DNA from: RGIG1828 sp045536915
GTDB lineage: Bacteria; Bacillota; Clostridia; UMGS1810
NCBI GenBank assembly: GCA_045536915.1
Contig: JAZSOL010000191.1
Location: 1-9,563, forward strand
Reading direction: 5' to 3'
Length of the DNA stretch: 9,563 bases
Positions within the stretch are counted from its first letter, which is position 1, and each line of letters opens with the position of its first letter. Below, piece by piece: positions 5,298 through 9,560 of this stretch. The position numbers were made by a program, and so were the translations under genes. The notes under the pieces are model-generated. The model did not search any database and had not been told where the DNA came from. It saw only the letters and a program-made list of their open reading frames with translations.

Positions 5298-5492
5298 TCA
5301 TTTCACCTTGTGAAGGTCTAATTTTGAAAGATAATTAAGACCGTGAACGCTTTTTCTTCCGTTCTCAAGGTTTTTTATCGTTACGTTGTACGAATCTGCA
5401 AAAAGCGCTTTTTCAATTTTAAGAACTTCAAAAATAAATCCGGTTGCCGCCGCAATAAACTTCGTACCTTTTTCAAAATCTTCCGGTTTCAT
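5298..5492 (-). CDS. Small phage protein between ssb and rusA, unknown function
   Basis: The 64-residue product is small and mostly polar, with a hydrophobic strand (KFIAAATGFIFEVLKI, about 11-26) and a C-terminal half (VTIKNLENGRKSVHGLNYLSKL) that looks like a short beta structure such as a KOW/SH3-like fold. That fold is a guess from the pattern only. ATG 5492 overlaps the ssb stop (ATGA), with GGAGG nine bases upstream, and the gene ends one base before rusA starts. Its place between ssb and rusA suggests an accessory part in replication or recombination, but I recognise no family. Confidence 0.7.
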   Translation of the reverse strand: MKPEDFEKGTKFIAAATGFIFEVLKIEKALFADSYNVTIKNLENGRKSVHGLNYLSKLDLHKVK

Positions 5493-5812
5493 CTTCCGCT
5501 ACCTCCGCCCGGTAAAAATTCCGCGTTTTCAACAACAATTTCAAAACGCTTATGTGTTTTCCCGTCTTTTCCTTCAAAAACGTTGGTCTGCAATTCGCCT
5601 TCAACATAAATCGAATCGCCTTTCGAAAAATATTTAGATATAAATTCCGCCGCGTTCCAGGCAACAAAATCGAGCCAGTCAGTTTCCCGCTCGCCTTCTT
5701 TTTTAAATTTTCTTTCAACCACAAGAGAAAATCTGCAAACTTTCTTTCCGGTGGTTGTGGTGGAAAGCTCCGGGTCCTTGCCGAACCTTCCGATTCCGTA
5801 CCATTTATTCAA
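5489..5812 (-). CDS. ssb: Single-stranded DNA-binding protein, short form without acidic tail
   Basis: The 107-residue product is an OB-fold SSB. The start NKWYGIGRFGKDPELSTT (residues 2-19) and CRFSLVVERKF (26-36) match the first strands, WLDFVAWN (46-53) is the conserved core, and FSKGDSIYVEGELQT (62-76) is the usual loop and strand. It should coat single-stranded DNA at the phage replication fork. Unlike bacterial SSB (about 150-180 residues), it stops just after the OB fold with GGGSGR and lacks the disordered linker and acidic DDDIPF-type tip that recruits host repair proteins. Start is TTG at 5812, eight bases after GAGGAGG; no in-frame ATG lies nearby. It follows the replisome organizer by 13 nt. 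Confidence 0.94.
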   Translation of the reverse strand: MNKWYGIGRFGKDPELSTTTTGKKVCRFSLVVERKFKKEGERETDWLDFVAWNAAEFISKYFSKGDSIYVEGELQTNVFEGKDGKTHKRFEIVVENAEFLPGGGSGR

Positions 5813-5825
5813 AGCTGATGCCTCC

Positions 5826-6626
5826 TCAAATCACGCAGTCCGCCGCGGCCATCATTTTTTCAATTTTTTCCAAATCGAAACTGGGTGCGCTCGCTGCTTT
5901 TTTTTGCGGACTTTTATATTTTTTAATAGCATCCGCTTTTTTTCTGTCCATTTGAGCCATTTTTATAATCGCTTGATAATGCGAAATTTTTGTGTAATGT
6001 TTTCCGCTTCTTTCCGCATCCGCAACAGCGGTTATATAATGCTCAAATTCTTCTTTGGTAAGTTCCTCCGCAAGCAACCGAAGTTCATCATCAGAAATAA
6101 CAACCTCCGCAGGAATTTCTATATTATTACTCGCGCACACGCGCGGAAAGAATGAAAGAATATTTATATCTTGTTTTCTTTCTTCTCTCTCTTGTGCGTT
6201 ACGCGTAACGTTACGTGTAACGTTACATGGTGCAAGAGCCTTTTGTCTTTCCCGAAAAGCCTGTTGGCGAAGTCTGTTTTTTTCGCGGATTTCCGAAAGT
6301 TTTTCGTCGCTCTGGTATTCCGCCCAATTGAGGATGTAGATAAATCCGTCTTCGTCAATGTCTATCATTTTGAGCATCTTAAAAGATTCGAGCGCAAGCT
6401 GTATAACAGCTTCGTCTATATCCGCTTCGACGGAAAGCGTTTTCGGCGTGTACGGAATGTCTTCCATAAAAAAGATTTTTCCGCCGTAATTGCAATGCCC
6501 TGCAAGCGTTATGAGCATGATCCAGAAAAGCACAATTCTGTCGCCGTCCGGAAGAGTTCGCAGATGCTTTATTTTTTTATTATCAAAAAGGCTTATGGAA
6601 ACTTTTACCCAGGATAAATCATCCAT
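5826..6626 (-). CDS. Phage replisome organizer (Phage_rep_org_N type)
   Basis: The 266-residue product opens with the winged-helix domain typical of phage replisome organizers: WVKVSISLFDNKKIKHLRTL (residues 6-25), DGDRIVLFWIMLITLAG (27-43), MEDIPYT (54-60) and FIYILNWAEYQS (95-106). This domain binds the phage origin. A charged linker (about 107-155) includes the repeated NVTRNVTRN (135-143), encoded by DNA iterons. The C-terminal part (about 175-230) has TKEEFEHYITAVADA and GKHYTKISHYQAIIKMAQ, probably a domain that contacts the replication machinery. The protein ends in a basic, Ala/Pro-rich tail. ATG 6626 is used because the family starts right there; 46 more in-frame codons upstream belong to the overlapping gene. 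No DnaC-like loader follows, so host DnaB-type helicase is presumably recruited directly. Confidence 0.92.
   Translation of the reverse strand: MDDLSWVKVSISLFDNKKIKHLRTLPDGDRIVLFWIMLITLAGHCNYGGKIFFMEDIPYTPKTLSVEADIDEAVIQLALESFKMLKMIDIDEDGFIYILNWAEYQSDEKLSEIREKNRLRQQAFRERQKALAPCNVTRNVTRNAQEREERKQDINILSFFPRVCASNNIEIPAEVVISDDELRLLAEELTKEEFEHYITAVADAERSGKHYTKISHYQAIIKMAQMDRKKADAIKKYKSPQKKAASAPSFDLEKIEKMMAAADCVI
6132..6226. other. Candidate phage replication origin inside the replisome organizer gene
   Basis: Three elements lie next to each other within the linker-coding part of the replisome organizer. A GC-rich dyad (CGCGC-N4-GCGCG, 6132-6145) is followed by an AT-rich stretch with a long pyrimidine run (about 6146-6196), then by 12-bp iterons (6198-6226). 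Origins placed inside the initiator gene, with iterons beside an AT-rich unwinding region, are established for phage lambda (in gene O) and for several Bacillota phages. That it is an origin here is inference. Confidence 0.5.
6198..6226. repeat. Palindromic 12-bp iterons, 2.4 copies
   Basis: The unit GTTAC-NN-GTAAC repeats head to tail at 6198-6209 and 6210-6221, followed by a half unit GTTAC at 6222-6226. Read across units it also gives the 10-bp palindrome GTAACGTTAC twice (6205-6214 and 6217-6226), exactly one 12-bp step apart. The only variable bases are the two spacer positions (GC, GT). It encodes Asn-Val-Thr-Arg repeats in the replisome organizer, but different codons could have been used, so the near-perfect DNA repetition suggests a protein-binding site. 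Confidence 0.8.
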
Positions 6627-6912
6627 TTTCCACCCGCTCCATTTCTCTGTGAATGGCGCTTGCAACTTCGGCAAAAGTATTCCCGAATTTATATTCATCA
6701 TCAAGAAGAATTTCAAGAGTTTCGGCTGTTTCAAAATTTCCGTTTTCATCGGTAAATTTTCCAACGTGAAGATAAAGCGCAGGGTAAGCTCCGCCGGTTA
6801 TGTAAGCCGAAGTTGCCCGGTCTTTAATTCCTTTTTCGCGGTAATAATTTGAAAGAAGGCAAACGGCCTCGGCAACATCTTTAACGGATTGCATTGTTTT
6901 TTCAGAAATCAT
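6619..6912 (-). CDS. Phage protein upstream of the replisome organizer, unknown function
   Basis: The 97-residue product appears to be a small alpha/beta protein. It has a helix (SVKDVAEAVCLLSNYYREKGI, about 9-29), a stretch rich in Gly, Ala and Tyr (AYITGGAYPALYLHVGKF, 36-53), an acidic turn and a final helix (FAEVASAIHREMERVENG). I do not recognise the family. The ATG at 6912 overlaps the previous TGA (ATGA), with GAGGA six bases before it. Its 3' end overlaps the start of the replisome organizer by 8 nt, so it is co-translated with the replication initiator and may have a related job. That last point rests on position only. Confidence 0.72.
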   Translation of the reverse strand: MISEKTMQSVKDVAEAVCLLSNYYREKGIKDRATSAYITGGAYPALYLHVGKFTDENGNFETAETLEILLDDEYKFGNTFAEVASAIHREMERVENG

Positions 6913-7343
6913 TTGACATCCTCCTCATCTTTTGGTATATTCTTGGTGAAACCACTTTTCGTATTGTCGCTTGTTTCCGTTGCCGCGGAGCAGGCGACTT
7001 TTTCTATGAACTTTTTATCTTCGTTGATGAGGAAAATTATATAATCGTGAACGGTGTTGAATCCTCTTGCTGTTTTAAGGGTGTTTAACAGCTCTCTAAA
7101 GCCTTCCGGCAACCACACCGACAAATGTTCCGTGCATTTTCTTTGCTCCTTCCTGCGCTTTGTAGCAGGGTTGCAAAGGTCGTCGATATAACGGCGTGCT
7201 TCCATTGTGTAAGTAATGCCGGAATCCCGCGGACGTTCCGCATAGCTTATTGCCTGGGCGTTTATAACCGGAAATTTTTCCGAAAGAGCCTTTGCCAGTT
7301 TTCGGCAGGAAAAATTTTTATCTTTTCTTAATGCAGAATACAT
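6909..7343 (-). CDS. Putative DNA-binding protein with helical N-terminus and ribbon-helix-helix-like C-terminus
   Basis: The 144-residue product seems to join two DNA-binding types. Residues 9-35 (NFSCRKLAKALSEK then INAQAISYAERP) have the spacing of a helix-turn-helix, with an unusual YAERPRDSGITYT continuation (34-46). Residues 72-106 (EHLSVWLPEGFRELLNTLK, then ARGFNTVHDYIIFLI) fit the strand-helix-helix layout of CopG/Arc ribbon-helix-helix repressors. A polar Thr/Ser/Lys tail ends the protein. I infer an early transcription regulator or partition-like factor; no family is recognised for the whole. ATG 7343 directly follows the previous TAA, with AAGGG ten bases upstream. The 3' end overlaps the next gene by 4 nt. 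Confidence 0.72.
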   Translation of the reverse strand: MYSALRKDKNFSCRKLAKALSEKFPVINAQAISYAERPRDSGITYTMEARRYIDDLCNPATKRRKEQRKCTEHLSVWLPEGFRELLNTLKTARGFNTVHDYIIFLINEDKKFIEKVACSAATETSDNTKSGFTKNIPKDEEDVK

Positions 7344-7556
7344 TTATGTGATTCCCTTCTTTCTCATTGCCGCTCTTTGGGCACGTTTTTGACTTCCGGT
7401 AAAAGCCGGCTCGTAATGGTTACATTCCTCTGCGGTGCCACCGCGGATTTTCCCAGTAATAAGAAGATAGTCGCAAGTTCTGTCGCCATGGCTGTCTCTA
7501 TATATGCAACCTTTACAGTTGTGAGGAATTTTCGATGATCCGTCTTTAAAACTCAT
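7344..7556 (-). CDS. Conserved Cys4 phage protein (CxxC...CDYLL type)
   Basis: The 70-residue product has cysteines at 14, 17, 28 and 45 in the pattern NCKGCIY...CDYLLITGKIRG...CNHYEP. This pattern is common in short uncharacterised early proteins of Bacillota phages, which I recall as CKxC, CDYxLxTGxxRG and a last Cys, and it very likely binds zinc. A basic C-terminal helix (SQKRAQRAAMRKKG) may contact nucleic acid. The frame extends upstream to 7652, but ATG 7556 is chosen because it overlaps the TGA of the membrane peptide gene (ATGA) and the family begins there. Function is unknown. Confidence 0.82.
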   Translation of the reverse strand: MSFKDGSSKIPHNCKGCIYRDSHGDRTCDYLLITGKIRGGTAEECNHYEPAFTGSQKRAQRAAMRKKGIT

Positions 7557-7714
7557 TTTCGGCGCACCTTCTTTCTGTGTTTCGGAAGGGTAGCGGCAAG
7601 AACCGCGCAGATTCCGCCGAGTGCCATTACAAGCATTATTCCGCCGATACAATTATCGTTTGCGGTTACTGCAAGCAAAAAACAAACAATTGAAGCAAGT
7701 TCGAAACATTTCAT
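7553..7714 (-). CDS. Two-span membrane peptide, 53 residues
   Basis: The product has two hydrophobic stretches (about residues 5-18 and 23-43) separated by a short polar turn (TANDN) and ends with a strongly basic tail (KHRKKVRRK). This predicts a hairpin in the membrane with both ends in the cytoplasm. I place the start at ATG 7714, which overlaps the previous TGA (ATGA) with AAGGAG upstream; the in-frame ATG at 7735 sits before that ribosome site. I recognise no family. Early phage membrane peptides of this shape may act in exclusion of other phages, or be small regulators of host membrane processes, but the sequence does not say which. Confidence 0.68.
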   Translation of the reverse strand: MKCFELASIVCFLLAVTANDNCIGGIMLVMALGGICAVLAATLPKHRKKVRRK

Positions 7715-8004
7715 TTGCAATAAAGCTCCTTCCATTCCTGCATTTTTGCTGTTATGTCAGCAAATGTATTAAGAGTATAATAGCCTCTCCGTTTTTCTTC
7801 TCTAAGGTTTACCGTAAGGCGATCGCCGTTTCCGTAACACGGTTCACATTCTTCGTCTTCTGCCCAAAAAACAACCGTAAGCAAACCACTGCTTCCGGTA
7901 TGACTTATTGTTATCCACCTATCCTCCGGAAGTTCCTGGTTAAGTTCAAGAATTTCGGCAAAAAGGATTTTCGCCTCTTCAACTTTGTCTTTGTTGTATT
8001 TCAT
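7711..8004 (-). CDS. Acidic phage protein, unknown function
   Basis: The 97-residue product begins with a charged helix (KDKVEEAKILFAEILELNQEL, about 5-25), followed by an alternating stretch (RWITISHTGSSGLLTVVFWA, about 29-48) that suggests a beta hairpin. An EECEPCYGNGD segment with a CxxC-like pair (C53, C56) comes next, then a final helix ending in ELYCK. It is acidic overall and likely soluble. No family is recognised. ATG 8004 overlaps the previous TGA (ATGA), with AGGAAG seven bases upstream, and the downstream membrane peptide starts inside its stop codon, so all three are co-translated. Confidence 0.7.
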   Translation of the reverse strand: MKYNKDKVEEAKILFAEILELNQELPEDRWITISHTGSSGLLTVVFWAEDEECEPCYGNGDRLTVNLREEKRRGYYTLNTFADITAKMQEWKELYCK

Positions 8005-8213
8005 AAAAGAGCTTCCTTTCTTTCGCCTTCGGTGAATTGAAGAACGTTCATAATTCTTTCGGCTTCGGCAAGAGTAAATTTGCCGGGGTCTTTTTTTCTG
8101 CGTTTGTATGAAGATTCGGACATTTCGATTCTGTCCAGAAAATCAAAAAAATTTATGCCGTAAAACTTTTTCTTTTTATTTATAAGCTCAACAAAAGCGT
8201 TAGGGTTCATCAT
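8001..8213 (-). CDS. Small XRE/YdaS-like helix-turn-helix phage protein
   Basis: The 70-residue product has the layout of short phage HTH proteins: a helix (PNAFVELINKKKK, 4-16), then NFFDFLDRIEMSESSYKRRK (25-44), which fits helix 2, turn and recognition helix. A final region follows (DPGKFTLAEAERIMNVLQFTEGE), typical of the LTL.E..RI..vL ending of Cro-like domains. It probably binds DNA and regulates early genes. The frame is open to 8300, but the ATG at 8213 overlaps the previous TGA and lies five bases after AAAGGAG; the next ATG (8210) has eight bases of spacing and is equally possible. Confidence 0.75.
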   Translation of the reverse strand: MMNPNAFVELINKKKKFYGINFFDFLDRIEMSESSYKRRKKDPGKFTLAEAERIMNVLQFTEGERKEALL

Positions 8214-8524
8214 TTTTTCTCCTTTGGCAAATAATATTCGCGAGGATGTCCCCATTCCTTTATGGTGGAAGGGTCTATCGTGGCATTTAAAGCATTGCAA
8301 AGAATTTCTGCGTATGCTTTGCCTTTTTCGTTATCTTCTTCAACGAAAGCAACGAGGTGCTCATCATAATCCGCAGGATAATCGTTGTATTTAGGGAAAC
8401 GGTCAACCGCTTCGTAAACAGCATATTTATAGTGATAGCTACAGTTAGGGGTTTTTACCATTTCGTGACGAACGAAAAAGTAATGCGGATAATAATGAGT
8501 TTCATAGTGTTTAGGTTCAAACAT
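8210..8524 (-). CDS. Tyr/His-rich phage protein, unknown function
   Basis: The 104-residue product has an N-terminal half unusually rich in Tyr and His (HYETHYYPHYFFVRHE in residues 6-21, then SYHYKYAVYEAV), suggesting a beta-rich fold. The C-terminal part is more helical and charged (EEDNEKGKAYAEILCNALNA). It ends in a Pro/Lys tail. The several His and Cys residues do not form a clear metal motif. I recognise no family. ATG 8524 is preceded by AAAGGAG at nine bases, 14 nt after the previous stop. It is the third gene of the leftward operon, so it would be among the first made in lytic growth, a usual place for host-takeover or regulatory proteins. Confidence 0.68.
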   Translation of the reverse strand: MFEPKHYETHYYPHYFFVRHEMVKTPNCSYHYKYAVYEAVDRFPKYNDYPADYDEHLVAFVEEDNEKGKAYAEILCNALNATIDPSTIKEWGHPREYYLPKEKK

Positions 8525-8538
8525 TTTTTCATTCTCCT

Positions 8539-8778
8539 TTAATAATCTTCATCGAGATAAACTGCTTCGTCCGGAAGTCTTCCGTGAGTAAGGAAAAACT
8601 CCGCCGGTTCTCTCGGTATAATGTAGCGCCATTCTTTACCTGTAAAATAGGCATATCCAATAAAGAACGGCCTGTTTTTCTTTGCGGCTTCTCTCATTCC
8701 ATTACGGAATGAGCCGGGATTTTTAATTCCAAGCCTTTCGCAAAATTCATCAACGGGCATTGTTCCCGCGGCGGTCAT
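8539..8778 (-). CDS. Excisionase/HTH-like DNA-binding protein
   Basis: The 79-residue product resembles the small DNA-binding proteins that follow cro in Bacillota phages. Residues 7-30 (MPVDEFCERLGIKN then SFRNGMREAAKKN) fit a winged HTH helix-turn-helix. A strand-type segment follows (FFIGYAYFTGKEWRYIIPREPAEFF, about 38-62), where the W.YIIP..F wing pattern matches excisionase/MerR-like domains. The C-terminus is acidic (EDY). It could regulate early genes or, if an integrase lies outside the window, act in excision. ATG 8778 overlaps the cro stop (ATGA), with GGGAGGTG about eight bases upstream. Family assignment is by pattern only. Confidence 0.75.
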   Translation of the reverse strand: MTAAGTMPVDEFCERLGIKNPGSFRNGMREAAKKNRPFFIGYAYFTGKEWRYIIPREPAEFFLTHGRLPDEAVYLDEDY

Positions 8779-8975
8779 TTTTCAGCACCTCCCATCAGTT
8801 CGTCAGCGGTGCAGCCAAAAAGAGCGCACATCTTTTCAACATATTTTTTGCAAGGCTTTGTATCGCCGTTTTCCCAATGGCTTACCGCGGACTGGTTAAC
8901 TTCAAGCCTTTCGGCAAGTTCGCTTTGAAGGAGATTGGCTTTGATACGAAAAGATTTAATGTTAATGTTTAACAA
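8775..8975 (-). CDS. Cro-like HTH repressor
   Basis: The 66-residue product is one HTH_3 (Cro/CI) domain. Helix 2, turn and helix 3 lie at about residues 17-36 (QSELAERLEVNQSAVSHWEN), followed by the conserved GDTKP and a helix ending FGCTADEL, the usual end of this domain. It would bind operators in the neighbouring control region and hold down the repressor promoter during lytic growth. The start is uncertain. TTG 8975 touches the GAAGGGAG ribosome site with no spacer; the ATT at 8966, nine bases after it, would give better spacing but is a rare start. No ATG or GTG exists before the HTH in this frame. It is the first gene of the leftward operon. Confidence 0.88.
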   Translation of the reverse strand: MLNINIKSFRIKANLLQSELAERLEVNQSAVSHWENGDTKPCKKYVEKMCALFGCTADELMGGAEK

Positions 8976-8984
8976 CTCCCTTCA

Positions 8985-9006
8985 AAATCTCACAAATATG
9001 AGATTT
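8985..9006. promoter_or_regulatory. 8-bp inverted repeat upstream of the repressor promoter
   Basis: AAATCTCA and TGAGATTT form a perfect 8-bp inverted repeat with a 6-bp spacer. It lies four bases before the -35 of the + strand promoter and reaches the ribosome site of the Cro-like gene on the other strand. It may be an operator for Cro or the repressor, or an RNA hairpin that limits cro translation. Both readings are inferred. Confidence 0.5.
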
Positions 9007-9010
9007 CATA

Positions 9011-9039
9011 TTGACAAAGCCAGCGAGAAAGCCTATAAT
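9011..9039 (+). promoter_or_regulatory. Repressor (lysogenic) promoter, perfect sigma-70/sigma-A consensus
   Basis: TTGACA at 9011-9016 and TATAAT at 9034-9039 are separated by exactly 17 bp, a perfect consensus. A purine about seven bases downstream (near 9046) would be the start point. It reads towards the repressor gene with a leader of about 158 nt and is the only strong promoter seen for it. Confidence 0.85.
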
Positions 9040-9051
9040 AAAACCGTCGAA
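9040..9051 (+). promoter_or_regulatory. Possible operator half-site at the repressor start point
   Basis: AAAACCGTCGAA matches the right arm of the 9129-9160 inverted repeat (AAAACCGAAGAA) at 10 of 12 positions. It sits just after the -10 of the + strand promoter, where a bound repressor could limit its own transcription. A single half-site is weak evidence. Confidence 0.35.
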
Positions 9052-9090
9052 AGAATTATTAAAAAGCTATCTCGAATGGCTGTATTTTTT

Positions 9091-9109
9091 GTACCCTTTT
9101 TTCGGGTAC
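9091..9109. promoter_or_regulatory. 6-bp dyad over the leftward start point
   Basis: GTACCC and GGGTAC are separated by 7 bases, mostly T. The dyad covers the predicted start of the leftward transcript (about 9109) and its first 19 bases. It could be an operator or a 5' hairpin. No T-run follows on either strand that would make it a good terminator. Confidence 0.4.
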
Positions 9110-9115
9110 GTGCAT

Positions 9116-9144
9116 ATTATAACTCATATTCTTCGGTTTTTCAA
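9116..9144 (-). promoter_or_regulatory. Leftward early (lytic) promoter
   Basis: Read on the - strand, TTGAAA (9144-9139) and TATAAT (9121-9116) are 17 bp apart, a one-mismatch consensus promoter. Transcription would begin near 9109, giving a leader of about 134 nt before the Cro-like gene, and would drive the whole leftward operon, in which no other intergenic space is large enough for a promoter of this quality. It points towards the + strand promoter, so the two transcripts overlap by roughly 60 nt. Confidence 0.8.
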
Positions 9145-9160
9145 TACTAAAACCGAAGAA
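9129..9160. promoter_or_regulatory. Perfect 12-bp inverted repeat, candidate repressor operator
   Basis: TTCTTCGGTTTT (9129-9140) and AAAACCGAAGAA (9149-9160) are perfect inverted copies with an 8-bp spacer. The -35 of the leftward promoter (9139-9144) lies at the junction of the left arm and spacer, so a protein bound here would block early transcription. The centre-to-centre distance of the arms (20 bp, about two helical turns) suits a dimer or a pair of dimers. No T-run follows, so a terminator is unlikely. Confidence 0.7.
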
Positions 9161-9203
9161 ATTAAGGATTTGTATGTTTGCACAAGAATAAGGAGCGTTT
9201 ATT

Positions 9204-9560
9204 GTGGATATTGTATTAAAACGCATATTATCCCTCATCCCTAAAAAAGAAAATGGCGATTATGTCCACGGAGCAAAAAAAGAATTTGCCAAAACTATTG
9301 GTTATGATAGTGGCGACATTATTTCAATGTGGATAAAAGGAACCAGTAATTCTTATGTTGGCAAGCTCCACGAAATATCAAACAAATATAATGTTTCCGT
9401 TGAATGGCTTGAAGGTAAAACAGACATAAAAGAAAAAGCCGCCCCCGTTTCCGGGAGCGACCTTTCGGAGAGAGATATTCAATTCTTGGAAATTTTCAGA
9501 CAGCTTTCTGTTGAGGAACAGGATTTGTTTTTGAAGATGTTTCGCGCAAAGCAAGAATAA
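9204..9560 (+). CDS. CI-like phage repressor, single HTH domain without peptidase
   Basis: The 118-residue product is a Cro/CI-type repressor. Helices at about 22-47 (AKKEFAKTIGYDSGDIISMW) are the HTH, with IKGTSNSY and KLHEISNKYNVSVEWLEGKTD (54-74) closing the domain in the usual way. A Pro/Ser linker (80-88) leads to a final helix (DIQFLEIFRQLSVEEQDLFL, 91-110), probably for dimerisation. There is no S24 peptidase domain, so SOS-type self-cleavage is not expected. GTG 9204 is preceded by AAGGAG (9190-9195) with eight bases of spacing; no ATG fits. It is the only + strand gene, divergent from the Cro-like gene, and should maintain lysogeny by binding the operators at 8985-9160. Confidence 0.9.
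   Translation: MDIVLKRILSLIPKKENGDYVHGAKKEFAKTIGYDSGDIISMWIKGTSNSYVGKLHEISNKYNVSVEWLEGKTDIKEKAAPVSGSDLSERDIQFLEIFRQLSVEEQDLFLKMFRAKQE

Noticed and set aside
5473..5724. - strand frame of 83 codons within ssb
   Set aside because: It is in another frame of ssb, with Lys/Arg-rich low-complexity content and no ribosome site.
5751..6155. + strand frame of 134 codons opposite ssb and the replisome organizer
   Set aside because: Same reasons: antisense to two clear genes, no start signal, and a composition rich in Phe and Arg.
3008..6401. Recurrent word GCGCAAG (near 3008, 3205, 3410 and 6393), considered as a Chi-like or uptake motif
   Set aside because: All copies are within - strand coding sequence and are explained by favoured Leu-Ala/Arg codons; too few to claim a motif without a count against a codon-shuffled control.
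6171..6617. Long + strand frame (148 codons) opposite the replisome organizer
   Set aside because: It lies antisense to a well-recognised gene, has no ribosome site, and its Phe/Ser/Arg-rich composition is typical of a complement shadow.
6627..6764. 46-codon N-terminal extension of the replisome organizer
   Set aside because: It overlaps the upstream gene in another frame and is not part of the family, which starts at the chosen ATG.
9129..9160. 12-bp inverted repeat considered as an intrinsic terminator
   Set aside because: No T-run follows the stem on either strand, the stem is AT-rich at its base, and it overlaps a promoter -35, so an operator fits better.
9011..9244. + strand frame of 77 codons crossing the switch region into the repressor
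   Set aside because: Its start lies inside the -35 box of the repressor promoter, it has no ribosome site, and it runs out of frame into the repressor.
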